Source: Clostridia bacterium (lineage in GTDB: Bacteria > Bacillota > Clostridia > Oscillospirales > CAG-272). Taken from it: 64,000 bases of DNA. Of this stretch, positions 1-7,867 are shown piece by piece. The stretch spans positions 1 to 64,000 of the forward strand of contig JAFSRI010000038.1 in NCBI GenBank assembly GCA_017446155.1, written 5' to 3'. The translations under genes and the position numbers were made by a program. The number at the start of each line of letters is the position of its first letter. Position 1 is the first letter of the stretch. The notes under the pieces were generated by a model that saw only the letters and a list, made by a program, of their open reading frames with translations, ran no database searches and was not told the DNA's origin.

Positions 1-19
1 AATCCCACCAGGTCCACCA
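1..19 (+). tRNA. Probable 3' end of a tRNA gene cut by the left edge
   Basis: The window opens with AATCCCACCAGGTCCACCA. This reads as the end of a T-loop, the 3' half of a T-stem (CCCAC), a 7-nt acceptor strand (CAGGTCC), a discriminator A and an encoded CCA. A rho-independent terminator follows 9 nt later. The 5' part lies outside the window, so the amino acid cannot be named. It may instead be another copy of the tRNA-end repeat seen at 149 and 363. Confidence 0.45.
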
Positions 20-27
20 CAAATTGT

Positions 28-54
28 AGGGCGGAAAAAACCGCCCTGTTTTTT
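28..54 (+). terminator. Rho-independent terminator, first repeat copy
   Basis: The hairpin AGGGCGG / CCGCCCT with an A-rich loop is followed by a T run. Near-identical copies occur at 177-202 and 390-416. Confidence 0.75.
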
Positions 55-70
55 AACAAATTCAAACGGC

Positions 71-157
71 GGTGGGATTCGAAGGGCGCGGAGTGAATGA
101 CAGTCCGGTGGACTGGCAGAGCGCGCCCCGGCTCGCCCGCAGGCGAGGAATCCCACC
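71..157. repeat. Palindromic element, short copy
   Basis: The ends GGTGGGATTC (71-80) and GAATCCCACC (148-157) form a perfect 10-bp inverted repeat. Inside are a hairpin CAGTCC-GGT-GGACTG (101-115) and a second hairpin CTCGCC-CGCA-GGCGAG (131-146). The whole could fold as a three-way junction. The right end coincides with the tRNA-like T-arm half, so the element abuts or uses the tRNA end. It codes for nothing and its mobility is inferred. Confidence 0.65.
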
Positions 158-176
158 AGGTCCACCACAAATTGCA

Positions 177-202
177 GGGCGGAAAAATCGCCCTGTTTTT
201 TT
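177..202 (+). terminator. Rho-independent terminator, second repeat copy
   Basis: GGGCG-GAAAAAT-CGCCC followed by seven T. It lies directly after the second tRNA-like end. Confidence 0.7.
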
Positions 203-218
203 AACAAATTCAAACGGC

Positions 219-371
219 GGTGGGATTCGAAGGGCGCGGAGTGAATGACAGTCCGGTGGACTGGCAGAGCCGAGTTTGACCGAGTGGCATCTTGCCGCGA
301 GAATCGACTCCCCTTCGGGGCCCGTCTCGGCGACGCCCGCCACTTCGCTTCGCGAAATAGCGAATCCCACC
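219..371. repeat. Palindromic element, long copy
   Basis: The ends GGTGGGATTCG (219-229) and CGAATCCCACC (361-371) form a perfect 11-bp inverted repeat. The left 50 bases match the short copy, including hairpin CAGTCC-GGT-GGACTG (249-263). The right half is different and holds other hairpins, such as CCCC-TT-CGGGG near 311-321 and TTCGC-TTC-GCGAA near 343-355. Shared tips with an exchanged interior suggest a mobile or recombining palindromic unit. Confidence 0.65.
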
Positions 372-389
372 AGGTCCACCACAAATTGC

Positions 390-416
390 AGGGCGGAAAA
401 ACCGCCCTGTTTTTTT
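390..416 (+). terminator. Rho-independent terminator, third repeat copy
   Basis: AGGGCGG-AAAA-CCGCCCT followed by seven T. From here to the promoter at 567 I see no gene. Confidence 0.7.
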
Positions 417-566
417 GAATGATGTTTTGTCATGTCAGGCAAATAATGTTGCATTCAGCAATTATGTCGCTTAACTTATAATGTGTGCATATCGGAATGC
501 GGAAAAGAAAAAATGGCGTTGCAAAAGAGCAAAGAAACACAACCAATCGCTTTTTCGCCGACGTTG

Positions 567-595
567 TTGAAAAGTTCACAATTCAATACTATAAT
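567..595 (+). promoter_or_regulatory. Sigma-70-type promoter for the EEP lipoprotein
   Basis: TTGAAA (567-572), a 17-bp spacer, TATAAT (590-595). It sits about 95 bases upstream of the start codon at 690. Confidence 0.65.
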
Positions 596-689
596 AAAAT
601 ACGAAAAGAAATAAGTTAGTCGGTATTTGCGGAATCGACATGTTTGAAAATCAACGCTGAAAAATATCGGAAAGGAATCGGATGATTAA

Positions 690-1595
690 ATGAAGCGAAC
701 AAGAAATACAAAACGGTTAATATGTGCGGCGACACTTTCATTTTTGGTTTTTTTCAGCGGCTGCTCGACAAACAATAAAGTTGAAAATACGACGATGGAG
801 AACGGTACTGTCATACAAAGCACAACGACTGAGCAAATCGTCACGACAGAACATATATCTATTGCGGAACAAAGCACTTCCACAGAACAAATAACCGTGG
901 TTGATAAAAAGACGCTCAGCACGGAGATCGTGCTGGCAACGCTGAATATTGCTCACGGTGCGGCGGGACTTGATGTGGTTGCTCAGGCTATACGCGAAAT
1001 TTCACCCGATATTATAGGCTTGCAAGAGGTTGACGTCGGTTGCGAACGTTCGGGATATGTCGATGAGGTGGCAGAACTTGCACGGCTGGCGGGGTACGAT
1101 TACCATGTTTTTTTTAAGGCTATCCCGCTCGGCGACGGAGAGTATGGCACGGCGCTGTTATCGCGCTATCCGATTGAAAGTTTTGATGTGACGCCGCTTG
1201 AATCCGGCGGCGGCGAAAGACGTTCCGTCGGGCACGCGGTTATATGTATTGAAGAGATGAAGCTTGACGTATTGGTCACGCATCTTTCTTACGAAGATCG
1301 CTCGGTGCGTATCGAACAGATGAAAACGATAGGTAAAATGCTGAAAAATTATGATCGCTATGTGCTAACGGGAGATTTCAACTGTTTTGATCTCGGCGAG
1401 ATGAGCAATCTTGAAGGCGCATATTATGTAAGCCGACCGGACAGACGTTATGCGTCGTTTCGTCGATACAGCAGTTTTGCGCCGGACAATATTGTGGTAA
1501 GCGATGGATTTGTCGAACTTTCAAGCGGTATGTCAGAGGCTGAATGTTCCGACCATAAGATGATTTATGCAACATTTATGCTAAGCGGCGAGTGA
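690..1595 (+). CDS. Endonuclease/exonuclease/phosphatase (EEP) family lipoprotein
   Basis: A 301-aa predicted surface lipoprotein of the EEP fold (DNase I, Mg-dependent phosphodiesterases). A signal peptide ends in lipobox FSGC with the lipidated Cys at residue 25. A Thr/Ser/Glu-rich linker of about 50 residues follows. The EEP core starts near residue 80 and shows the expected motifs LNIAHG, LQEVD (metal-binding Glu), TGDFN (catalytic Asp/Asn) and a terminal SDH. The substrate cannot be told: extracellular DNA, a lipid head group or a sugar phosphate are all possible. The ATG follows AAAGGAA about 15 bases upstream, a long spacing, with nothing better nearby. It appears monocistronic, with its own promoter at 567. 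Confidence 0.85.
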   Translation: MKRTRNTKRLICAATLSFLVFFSGCSTNNKVENTTMENGTVIQSTTTEQIVTTEHISIAEQSTSTEQITVVDKKTLSTEIVLATLNIAHGAAGLDVVAQAIREISPDIIGLQEVDVGCERSGYVDEVAELARLAGYDYHVFFKAIPLGDGEYGTALLSRYPIESFDVTPLESGGGERRSVGHAVICIEEMKLDVLVTHLSYEDRSVRIEQMKTIGKMLKNYDRYVLTGDFNCFDLGEMSNLEGAYYVSRPDRRYASFRRYSSFAPDNIVVSDGFVELSSGMSEAECSDHKMIYATFMLSGE

Positions 1596-1884
1596 GCAAA
1601 GTATAGAAATATTTGCGATAGAAGCAAAAGACAGACTTCTGACGGGATTTGCATAAAAACATGATGTGAGTTATCAAATTCTGTTTTCGTATTCACCTGG
1701 ATGGAAACATCGTCGGATTATAAAAAAGCGGCTTTATTCATGCCTGAATCGACGGTAAGGGCGGTTTTGTCATAACACACAGATATGTTTGTGAATGTTG
1801 ACATATCTGAATTTGCAGAACTGATTATAACCGTTGGAAAAAATACTCAGAAAATTATAAAATCGGTATTCAGTGAGGACACAA

Positions 1885-2439
1885 ATGATAAAGGGAAAAG
1901 TTTTGACAGCAGTTCAAGTCGTATTTATGTATCTATCGCATTTGTTCTTTTTTGTCTTGTTCTTTGTATTGACCGGCTCGGAAAGTAACGGCTTATTTTG
2001 GACGTTATTTGCATTTGGCGCGTTATTCTTGGTTGTTGCCGTAATTGCGGGGTGCATCGGCGTTGTTTTCTCGCTTGCCGAGAAAAACGACGAAACGCAG
2101 TCGCCGTTTAAAACAACGTTAATAATAAAGCTGCTGCTTATACCGTGGTATGTTTTTAACATTGTATACTGCGTTTTTATCGTCGGCGGATCGCTTAACC
2201 CTTTTTTATTGATAGCAATCCCGCTTGAAATCGTCATTTCTGTATTTATAACGTATATTTTAACTTTGTTGACCGGAGCGCCGAACGTTATTTATGTTTT
2301 AAAAAACTTAAAAGCAGGAAACACTGTTGTGTCTCCCGCGGTTATTGCGGGCACGATAATGCAATTCTTCTTTGTTTTGGACGTGATAGGGAGCGCCATT
2401 CTTTACTTTGATCTAAAAAAACGGAAGAGAAATACTTAA
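1885..2439 (+). CDS. Small integral membrane protein, unknown function
   Basis: I do not recognise this 184-aa protein. It has four or five hydrophobic segments (roughly residues 8-30, 38-65, 85-115, 118-140 and 155-175) with a short charged loop near residue 65 and a basic C-terminus (KKRKR). I chose ATG 1885 over GTG 1873 because GTGAGGAC gives a GAGG ribosome site 6 bases before the ATG. A terminator follows at 2484. The 289 bases upstream contain no recognisable gene; an overlapping open frame from 1785 is not convincing. It could be a transport accessory or a stress membrane protein, but nothing in the sequence decides this. Confidence 0.7.
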   Translation: MIKGKVLTAVQVVFMYLSHLFFFVLFFVLTGSESNGLFWTLFAFGALFLVVAVIAGCIGVVFSLAEKNDETQSPFKTTLIIKLLLIPWYVFNIVYCVFIVGGSLNPFLLIAIPLEIVISVFITYILTLLTGAPNVIYVLKNLKAGNTVVSPAVIAGTIMQFFFVLDVIGSAILYFDLKKRKRNT

Positions 2440-2483
2440 AAATATTTGATCGCGCAAAATCAAAAGTTTTCGCACGAAAAGAG

Positions 2484-2508
2484 AAAAAACGCCCGTGTGG
2501 CGTTTTTT
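2484..2508 (+). terminator. Rho-independent terminator
   Basis: AAAAACGCC-CGTGT-GGCGTTTTTT. It ends the small membrane protein gene. Confidence 0.75.
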
Positions 2509-2546
2509 ATTTTACAAAAAGTTCAAAAAAGATTGGACTCGAACCC

Positions 2547-2575
2547 TTGAATAATATTTTAAAAAGCAGTATAAT
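2547..2575 (+). promoter_or_regulatory. Promoter of the ABC exporter operon
   Basis: TTGAAT (2547-2552), a 17-bp spacer, TATAAT (2570-2575), about 50 bases before the TTG start. Confidence 0.65.
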
Positions 2576-2625
2576 TAACTATATGTTTAATTTTATAATA
2601 TTATCTTCGGAGAGGGTGATGTGCA

Positions 2626-4377
2626 TTGATAAAAACACTTGCACGGTGTGTCAGGGAATATAAAATGCCTGCTGTTATGACGTTGCTTTTTATGGTGGGT
2701 GAGGCGGCGATAGAAACGGTAATTCCGTTTATTACCGGCAATTACCTGATAAACGCCATTCAGCGCGACGCTGAAAACATCGATTTAAATTACATTCTTA
2801 AAATCGGACTTTTGCTTGTGGGCATGGCGATTGTGTCGCTTGCATGCGCGGGCCTCGGCGGCTATATGTGTGCGAAAGCCTCGGCGGGTTTTGCAAAAAA
2901 TATGCGCCACGATATGTACGATAAGATTCAGGAATATTCGTTCTCTAACATCGACAAATTCTCGTCATCATCGCTTGTAACCAGAATGACAACTGACGTG
3001 CAGAACGTGCAGATGTCGTTTATGATGCTTATTCGCACGGCGGTAAGAAGCCCGCTTATGCTTATCTTTTCCGTCGTTATGGCGGCGGTGATGGGCGGTT
3101 GGCTCGCGGCGACGTTCGTCATCGTTATTCCGGTACTTGCGGGCGGTCTTTTGCTCATTGCAAAGTATGCGATGCCTGCGTTCAGACGAGTGTTCAAAAG
3201 ATACGATAAGCTGAATGAATCGATAGAGGAGAACGTTCGCGGAATGAGGGTCGTAAAGAGCTTTGCCCGCGAGGAATATGAAAAACAGAAATTCGGTAAA
3301 GAGGCGGACTCTATCCGCGACGATTTCACAAAAGCCGAACGCATTGTTGCGGTAAATACGCCGCTTATGAACTTTTGTATGTATTTCAATATGGCGTTCA
3401 TTCTTTCAATCGGATCGTTGCTTGCGATAAAATACCCGTCAAGCGGAGTGAATATTGGACATATTTCCGCACTTTTGACATACGGAATGTCTGTGCTGAT
3501 GTCGCTTATGATGCTGTCGATGATATACGTTATGCTCACAATGTCGGCAGAATCCGCAAGACGTATTTGCGAGGTTTTGGGCGAGGTTCCGTCGCTCAAC
3601 AACCCCGAAAATCCTATTTTTGACGTTGCCGACGGATCGGTCGATTTTGAAAACGTAAACTTCAAATATTCGGAAAGCGCGAAACGTTTTGCTCTTTCAG
3701 ACGTAAACCTTCACATAAAATCCGGCATGACGGTCGGTATTCTCGGCGGCACGGGTTCGAGCAAATCGACGCTTGTGCAGCTTATACCGCGGTTATACGA
3801 CGTGACCGAAGGAAAGGTTAAAGTCGGCGGGGTGGACGTAAGAGAATATGACATCGAAACGCTGAGAAACTCGGTTGCCATGGTTTTGCAGAAAAACTTG
3901 CTGTTTGCCGGAACGATAAAGGATAATCTCCGCTGGGGCAACGAAAATGCGACGGACGAGGAGATAATCGAGGCGTGCAAACTCGCACAGGCGGATGAGT
4001 TCGTTTCATCTTTCCCTGACGGTTACGACACTTATATAGAGCAGGGCGGAACGAACGTTTCCGGCGGTCAGAAACAAAGACTGTGCATAGCAAGGGCGCT
4101 TCTTAAAAAACCGAAGATACTTATTCTTGACGACTCGACGAGCGCCGTTGACACAAAGACCGACGCGCTTATCCGCGCAGGGTTTAGATCGTATATTCCC
4201 GATACCACAAAAATAATAATAGCGCAAAGAGTGTCTTCCGTTGAGCATGCCGACATGATAATCGTCATGGATAACGGTATGGTGGTTGACAGCGGAACGC
4301 ATGACGAACTTTTGAAATCAAGTGAAATATATCGCGAGGTATATGAGCAGCAAACGGGCGGAGGTGACAAAGAATGA
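2626..4377 (+). CDS. Heterodimeric ABC exporter, subunit with degenerate ATP site
   Basis: A 583-aa half-transporter: six membrane helices to about residue 310, then an ATPase domain. Walker A is GGTGSSKST, the signature VSGGQ, and Walker B ends ILDD with Asp where the catalytic Glu normally sits. With the next gene (signature LSQGQ, Walker B ILDE) this is the pattern of asymmetric exporters such as TM287/TM288, in which one ATP site is non-hydrolytic. The start is TTG at 2626, 9 bases after GGAGAGGG; no in-frame ATG lies closer to the ribosome site. The next gene overlaps by ATGA, so the two are translationally coupled. Likely substrates are drugs, lipids or peptides; none is shown. Confidence 0.9.
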   Translation: MIKTLARCVREYKMPAVMTLLFMVGEAAIETVIPFITGNYLINAIQRDAENIDLNYILKIGLLLVGMAIVSLACAGLGGYMCAKASAGFAKNMRHDMYDKIQEYSFSNIDKFSSSSLVTRMTTDVQNVQMSFMMLIRTAVRSPLMLIFSVVMAAVMGGWLAATFVIVIPVLAGGLLLIAKYAMPAFRRVFKRYDKLNESIEENVRGMRVVKSFAREEYEKQKFGKEADSIRDDFTKAERIVAVNTPLMNFCMYFNMAFILSIGSLLAIKYPSSGVNIGHISALLTYGMSVLMSLMMLSMIYVMLTMSAESARRICEVLGEVPSLNNPENPIFDVADGSVDFENVNFKYSESAKRFALSDVNLHIKSGMTVGILGGTGSSKSTLVQLIPRLYDVTEGKVKVGGVDVREYDIETLRNSVAMVLQKNLLFAGTIKDNLRWGNENATDEEIIEACKLAQADEFVSSFPDGYDTYIEQGGTNVSGGQKQRLCIARALLKKPKILILDDSTSAVDTKTDALIRAGFRSYIPDTTKIIIAQRVSSVEHADMIIVMDNGMVVDSGTHDELLKSSEIYREVYEQQTGGGDKE

Positions 4378-6305
4378 ACAGAATGAGAGGAAAAAATCCG
4401 CCGAAAAAAATTGATAAAAACGTTCTCGGCAGAGCTGTAAAAATGCTGTTCGGATATTACCCGAAGCTCGTTCCGCTTGCGATAGCGGGTATCGTCTTTT
4501 CGGCGTTTGTTTCCGTTATGCCGGCGATATTTCTTCAACAGGTGACGCAGGCGATAGACACTTGCTTAAAAGACTCCATACCGTGGGAAACCGCCCGCGG
4601 GATGATCATTCCGAAGGTGCTTATACTCATCGGCTTTTACGTGCTTTCCATCATCGCCGTAACGCTTGAAACGCAGGTGGCGGCTGTGATAACGCAAGGA
4701 TTTTTGGGAAATATGAGAAAAACCTTGTTTGACGGAATGCAGAATTTGCCGATAAAGTATTTCGACACGCATAAGCACGGCGACATAATGAGTTATTACA
4801 CAAACGACATCGACACTCTGCGACAACTCGTGGGGCAGTCGTTGCCTACGCTTATTCGCGCGGGAGTTATAGTTGTCAGCGTCTTTATGGTAATGCTCTA
4901 TTACAGCATTTGGCTTACGCTTTTGCTTTTGGGAAGTGTGATTTTGATGATGCTCGTGTCGGGCAAACTCGGCGGCGGGTCGGCAAAATTCTTTGTCAAA
5001 ATGCAGAAAGCTGTGGCAAAAGAAGAGGGCTACGTTCAGGAGATGATGAACGGGCAGAAAGTTGTTAAGGTTTTCTGCCACGAGAAAAAGAGCAAGGATG
5101 ATTTCGACGTGTTAAACGAGGATTGTTATGAAAATACGTTTCGCGCGCACGCATACGCGAATATGCTCGGCCCTGTTATCATGAACATCGGCAACATAAT
5201 GTATGTTATCGTTTGCCTTGTCGGTTGCGCTATGATGGTCGGCGGTGCGTATAACCTCAGCCTCGGCGGGATATTCGGCGTAAATACCGCAATGGACGTA
5301 AGTATTGTCGTTACATTCCTTTCAATGACAAAACAGTTCACCGGCAACATAAACCAAGTGACTCAACAGATAAACTCGGTAGCCATGGCTATGGCGGGCG
5401 CCGAAAGAGTATTTGCTTTAATGGACGAAAAACCGGAAGAGGACGAGGGATATGTTACACTTGTCAACTGCAACGTCGGCAAAAACGGCGAAATAGAAGA
5501 AACACCGGAACATACAGGCCATTGGGCGTGGAAGCATCCGCACTCCGACGGAAGCGTGACTTACACGCTTCTTCGCGGCGACGTTACGCTCACCGACGTT
5601 GATTTTGCATATGAAGAGGGCAAACCGGTGCTTCATGACGTTTCCGTATACGCGAACTTCGGTCAGAAGGTTGCCTTTGTGGGAGCGACCGGCGCCGGCA
5701 AAACAACGATAACAAATCTTATCAACCGTTTTTATGATATTGCCGACGGCAAAATTCGCTATGACGGCATCAACGTAAACAAGATAAAGAAATCCGACCT
5801 CAGACGTTCGCTCGGAGTTGTTTTGCAGGAAACAAACCTGTTTACCGGCACAGTTATGGATAACATCCGTTACGGCAAACTCGACGCAACTGACGAGGAA
5901 TGCATAAACGCGGCTAAACTTGCAGGTGCTGACGATTTTATCACAAGACTTCCGCAGGGGTATGATACGGAACTTTCAAACAACGGCGCAAACCTTTCAC
6001 AAGGGCAAAGACAGCTTATAGCCATTGCTCGCGCGGCCGTCGCAGACCCGCCGGTAATGATACTTGACGAGGCGACCTCGTCTATCGACACGAGAACCGA
6101 GGCTATCGTTGCAAAAGGCATGGACAAATTGATGGAGGGCAGAACCGTGTTTGTAATAGCCCACAGACTGTCAACCGTTATGAACTCGGACGTTATCATG
6201 GTGCTTGATCATGGGCGGATAATCGAGAGAGGCAATCACGAAAAACTAATTGCCGACAAGGGAACGTATTATCAGCTTTATACAGGCGCGTTTGAACTTG
6301 AATAA
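4374..6305 (+). CDS. Heterodimeric ABC exporter, canonical ATPase subunit
   Basis: A 643-aa half-transporter partnering the previous gene. Six-helix membrane domain, then Walker A GATGAGKTT, signature LSQGQRQ and Walker B MILDEATSSID with the catalytic Glu. Between the membrane domain and the ATPase core there is an extra stretch (about residues 355-400) rich in charged and aromatic residues, so the protein is longer than its partner. The start ATG overlaps the previous stop and has GGAGGTGA upstream. A strong terminator follows directly. The LSQGQ signature is expected to face the degenerate Walker B of the partner, giving one active and one structural ATP site. Confidence 0.92.
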   Translation: MNRMRGKNPPKKIDKNVLGRAVKMLFGYYPKLVPLAIAGIVFSAFVSVMPAIFLQQVTQAIDTCLKDSIPWETARGMIIPKVLILIGFYVLSIIAVTLETQVAAVITQGFLGNMRKTLFDGMQNLPIKYFDTHKHGDIMSYYTNDIDTLRQLVGQSLPTLIRAGVIVVSVFMVMLYYSIWLTLLLLGSVILMMLVSGKLGGGSAKFFVKMQKAVAKEEGYVQEMMNGQKVVKVFCHEKKSKDDFDVLNEDCYENTFRAHAYANMLGPVIMNIGNIMYVIVCLVGCAMMVGGAYNLSLGGIFGVNTAMDVSIVVTFLSMTKQFTGNINQVTQQINSVAMAMAGAERVFALMDEKPEEDEGYVTLVNCNVGKNGEIEETPEHTGHWAWKHPHSDGSVTYTLLRGDVTLTDVDFAYEEGKPVLHDVSVYANFGQKVAFVGATGAGKTTITNLINRFYDIADGKIRYDGINVNKIKKSDLRRSLGVVLQETNLFTGTVMDNIRYGKLDATDEECINAAKLAGADDFITRLPQGYDTELSNNGANLSQGQRQLIAIARAAVADPPVMILDEATSSIDTRTEAIVAKGMDKLMEGRTVFVIAHRLSTVMNSDVIMVLDHGRIIERGNHEKLIADKGTYYQLYTGAFELE

Positions 6306-6311
6306 AAACCG

Positions 6312-6337
6312 AAAACTCCCGATAATACGGGAGTTTT
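6312..6337 (+). terminator. Terminator of the ABC exporter operon
   Basis: AAAACTCCC-GATAATAC-GGGAGTTTTTT, a few bases after the stop codon. Confidence 0.85.
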
Positions 6338-6491
6338 TTGTTGAACTATATGGATATATAAAGGCTAAATCATTTTGGAGGTTTGTAAAACGAAAAGCTA
6401 CCTATGCGATGAGTCTGAAAAACTCTATCGTCGATAAGCTTGTTTTATTTAACTTATTTAAATTCACGGCGAAAAAGTCAGCTGAAAACAT

Positions 6492-6529
6492 GAAAAATCC
6501 CTTCTGCGACATAGAGCCACGGAAGGGAT
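6492..6529 (-). terminator. Terminator of the Crp/ABC importer operon
   Basis: On the minus strand ATCCCTTC pairs with GAAGGGAT across a 17-base loop and is followed by a short T run. It lies just beyond the ATPase gene stop at 6534. Confidence 0.65.
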
Positions 6530-6533
6530 CGTT

Positions 6534-7115
6534 TTAATTCAGCACGCCGTCTTTCAGACAAACGATCTTGTCGCAAAGCGCTTCTGCGTCGGCGCGGTCG
6601 TGAGTTACGGTGACGGCGAGTTTACCTTTAAGCGAGGATTTAAGATATTTTATAACTTCGTTTTTCGTTTCCTCATCGAGTCCGCGAAGGGGCTCGTCGA
6701 GCAGGAATATATCGCGGTCGGAATAAATCGCCCGCGCAAGCGCCACGCGCTGTGCCATGCCTGTCGAAAGCTCTGATGGGCGAAGCATGAGCGCTTCTTT
6801 CAGCCCGAGAGAACTGAGAATTTTCTCTGCTTTTGCCGGGTCTGCGCTTCCGTCCCCGACGCATGTTACGTTTTGAAGTACGGTTATGTTCTCAAACAAT
6901 CTTGGCTCAGCGAACACGAATGCAACGGTTCCGTCTGCCTTAACTATGCCGCCGTCGGCTTTTTCAAGGCCTGAAATTATACGCAAAAGCGTTGTTTTTC
7001 CGCTGCCTGATTCACCCATAATGGCGGTGTTGCCAGCTTCAAGCAAGAGCGAAACACCGCGCAGAACATGTTTTTCGCCAAAAGATTTTGTTATGTTTTC
7101 AAGCTCTATTTTCAT
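6534..7115 (-). CDS. ABC importer ATPase, TauB/SsuB type
   Basis: A 193-aa ATPase of the nitrate/sulfonate/taurine importer class. Walker A GESGSGKTT near residue 36, signature STGMAQR, Walker B FLLDEP and switch His in VTHDR. It is short for the family (usually 240-260 aa) and lacks the C-terminal extension, but all catalytic motifs are present. I chose ATG 7115 over a longer frame because GGGGGGCGAGG lies just upstream and the ATG overlaps the permease stop in an ATGA junction. It is the last gene of the regulator, binding protein, permease, ATPase operon. Confidence 0.88.
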   Translation of the reverse strand: MKIELENITKSFGEKHVLRGVSLLLEAGNTAIMGESGSGKTTLLRIISGLEKADGGIVKADGTVAFVFAEPRLFENITVLQNVTCVGDGSADPAKAEKILSSLGLKEALMLRPSELSTGMAQRVALARAIYSDRDIFLLDEPLRGLDEETKNEVIKYLKSSLKGKLAVTVTHDRADAEALCDKIVCLKDGVLN

Positions 7116-7867
7116 GCAACCTCGCCCCCCTTTAACGCCTTGCCCAAAAGCCATATGAGCAGCTTTTCAATGATCACGCTTAAAATTATAACGACGATCG
7201 TCCATGCGAAAAGATTTTCCGATTCGAGATAAACCTTTGAATTATAAAGCATAGTGCCTATCGTGCTTTTCGGGGTGCAGATTACTTCGGCGGCGATACC
7301 GGCTTTCCACGCAAGCCCCAGCGCAGATTTGCATCCTGCGGAAAAATATGGAATGACTGAGGGCAGATAAACGTATTTGAGCCGTTTCTTTGCCGTAAAG
7401 TTGTAAATTTTCGCAACTTCGAGCTTGTCTTTTGAAGCGGACGCAATGCCTCGTCGAATGTTCATAAACAGAATCGGAATAACCATTAACGCCGCCGCGA
7501 GCATCGGAACGATGCTTTTTGTCATGACGAACAACAATACGATTATAACCGACGCGACGGGCGTCGCTTTGACAACGTCTACCGCAGGTGAAAGGAGCAC
7601 GTCGAGAGGTTTTAAGGCGCACGTTATCACCGCAAGCAGCGTTCCCGCGACAATACCGAGTATAAGTCCGGAAAAAATCCCTCCGATGGATCTAAGACAC
7701 GTAAGATAAAATTCTCCTGTGCCGAGCATTGCCCATAGCGCTCCTATAACCGACAGCGGGGTGGGCAATATTACGGCTTTTCCTATCGCCACCGCGGCGA
7801 GCCACCATACGCCTATCCAAAACAGCAGGGCGACGCACGCCCTTGCGACTTTTTTAAGAGTTGACAT
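7112..7867 (-). CDS. ABC importer permease, TauC/SsuC type
   Basis: A 251-aa membrane protein with about six helices and the binding-protein-dependent permease (BPD) fold. The cytoplasmic EAA-like loop lies around residues 160-190 (GCKSALGLAWKAGIAAE). It starts inside the end of the binding-protein gene (14-base overlap), has no strong ribosome site and is probably translated by coupling. Its end overlaps the ATPase start. The family carries small organosulfur, nitrate or thiamin-precursor compounds; the specificity here cannot be read. Confidence 0.88.
   Translation of the reverse strand: MSTLKKVARACVALLFWIGVWWLAAVAIGKAVILPTPLSVIGALWAMLGTGEFYLTCLRSIGGIFSGLILGIVAGTLLAVITCALKPLDVLLSPAVDVVKATPVASVIIVLLFVMTKSIVPMLAAALMVIPILFMNIRRGIASASKDKLEVAKIYNFTAKKRLKYVYLPSVIPYFSAGCKSALGLAWKAGIAAEVICTPKSTIGTMLYNSKVYLESENLFAWTIVVIILSVIIEKLLIWLLGKALKGGEVA

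Larger units (their letters stand above)
1..416 (+). repeat. Three direct repeats of a tRNA 3' end plus terminator
   Basis: A unit of about 55 bases starts at 1, 149 and 363. Each has AATCCCACCAGGTCCACCA, then CAAATTG(T/C)A, then a GGGCGG-A-rich-CCGCCC terminator hairpin with a T tract. The first two units are followed by a second near-identical block (61-122 and 209-270) beginning TTCAAACGGC. The repeats enclose two palindromic elements (71-157 and 219-371). No protein function is likely. Reading this strand backwards gives long open frames, but they only translate tRNA-like sequence. Confidence 0.8.

Noticed and set aside
62-454. Open frame of 130 codons on the minus strand
   Set aside because: It reads tRNA-like tails and terminators backwards. 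Such frames, with a GGPGGI-type motif, are well known artefacts.
1785-1988. 67-codon open frame overlapping the small membrane protein gene
   Set aside because: It has no ribosome site and runs in another frame through the membrane protein gene, whose frame looks clearly coding.
6250-6537. 95-codon open frame spanning the exporter terminator
   Set aside because: It starts inside the exporter gene, crosses the terminator at 6312 and has no ribosome site.
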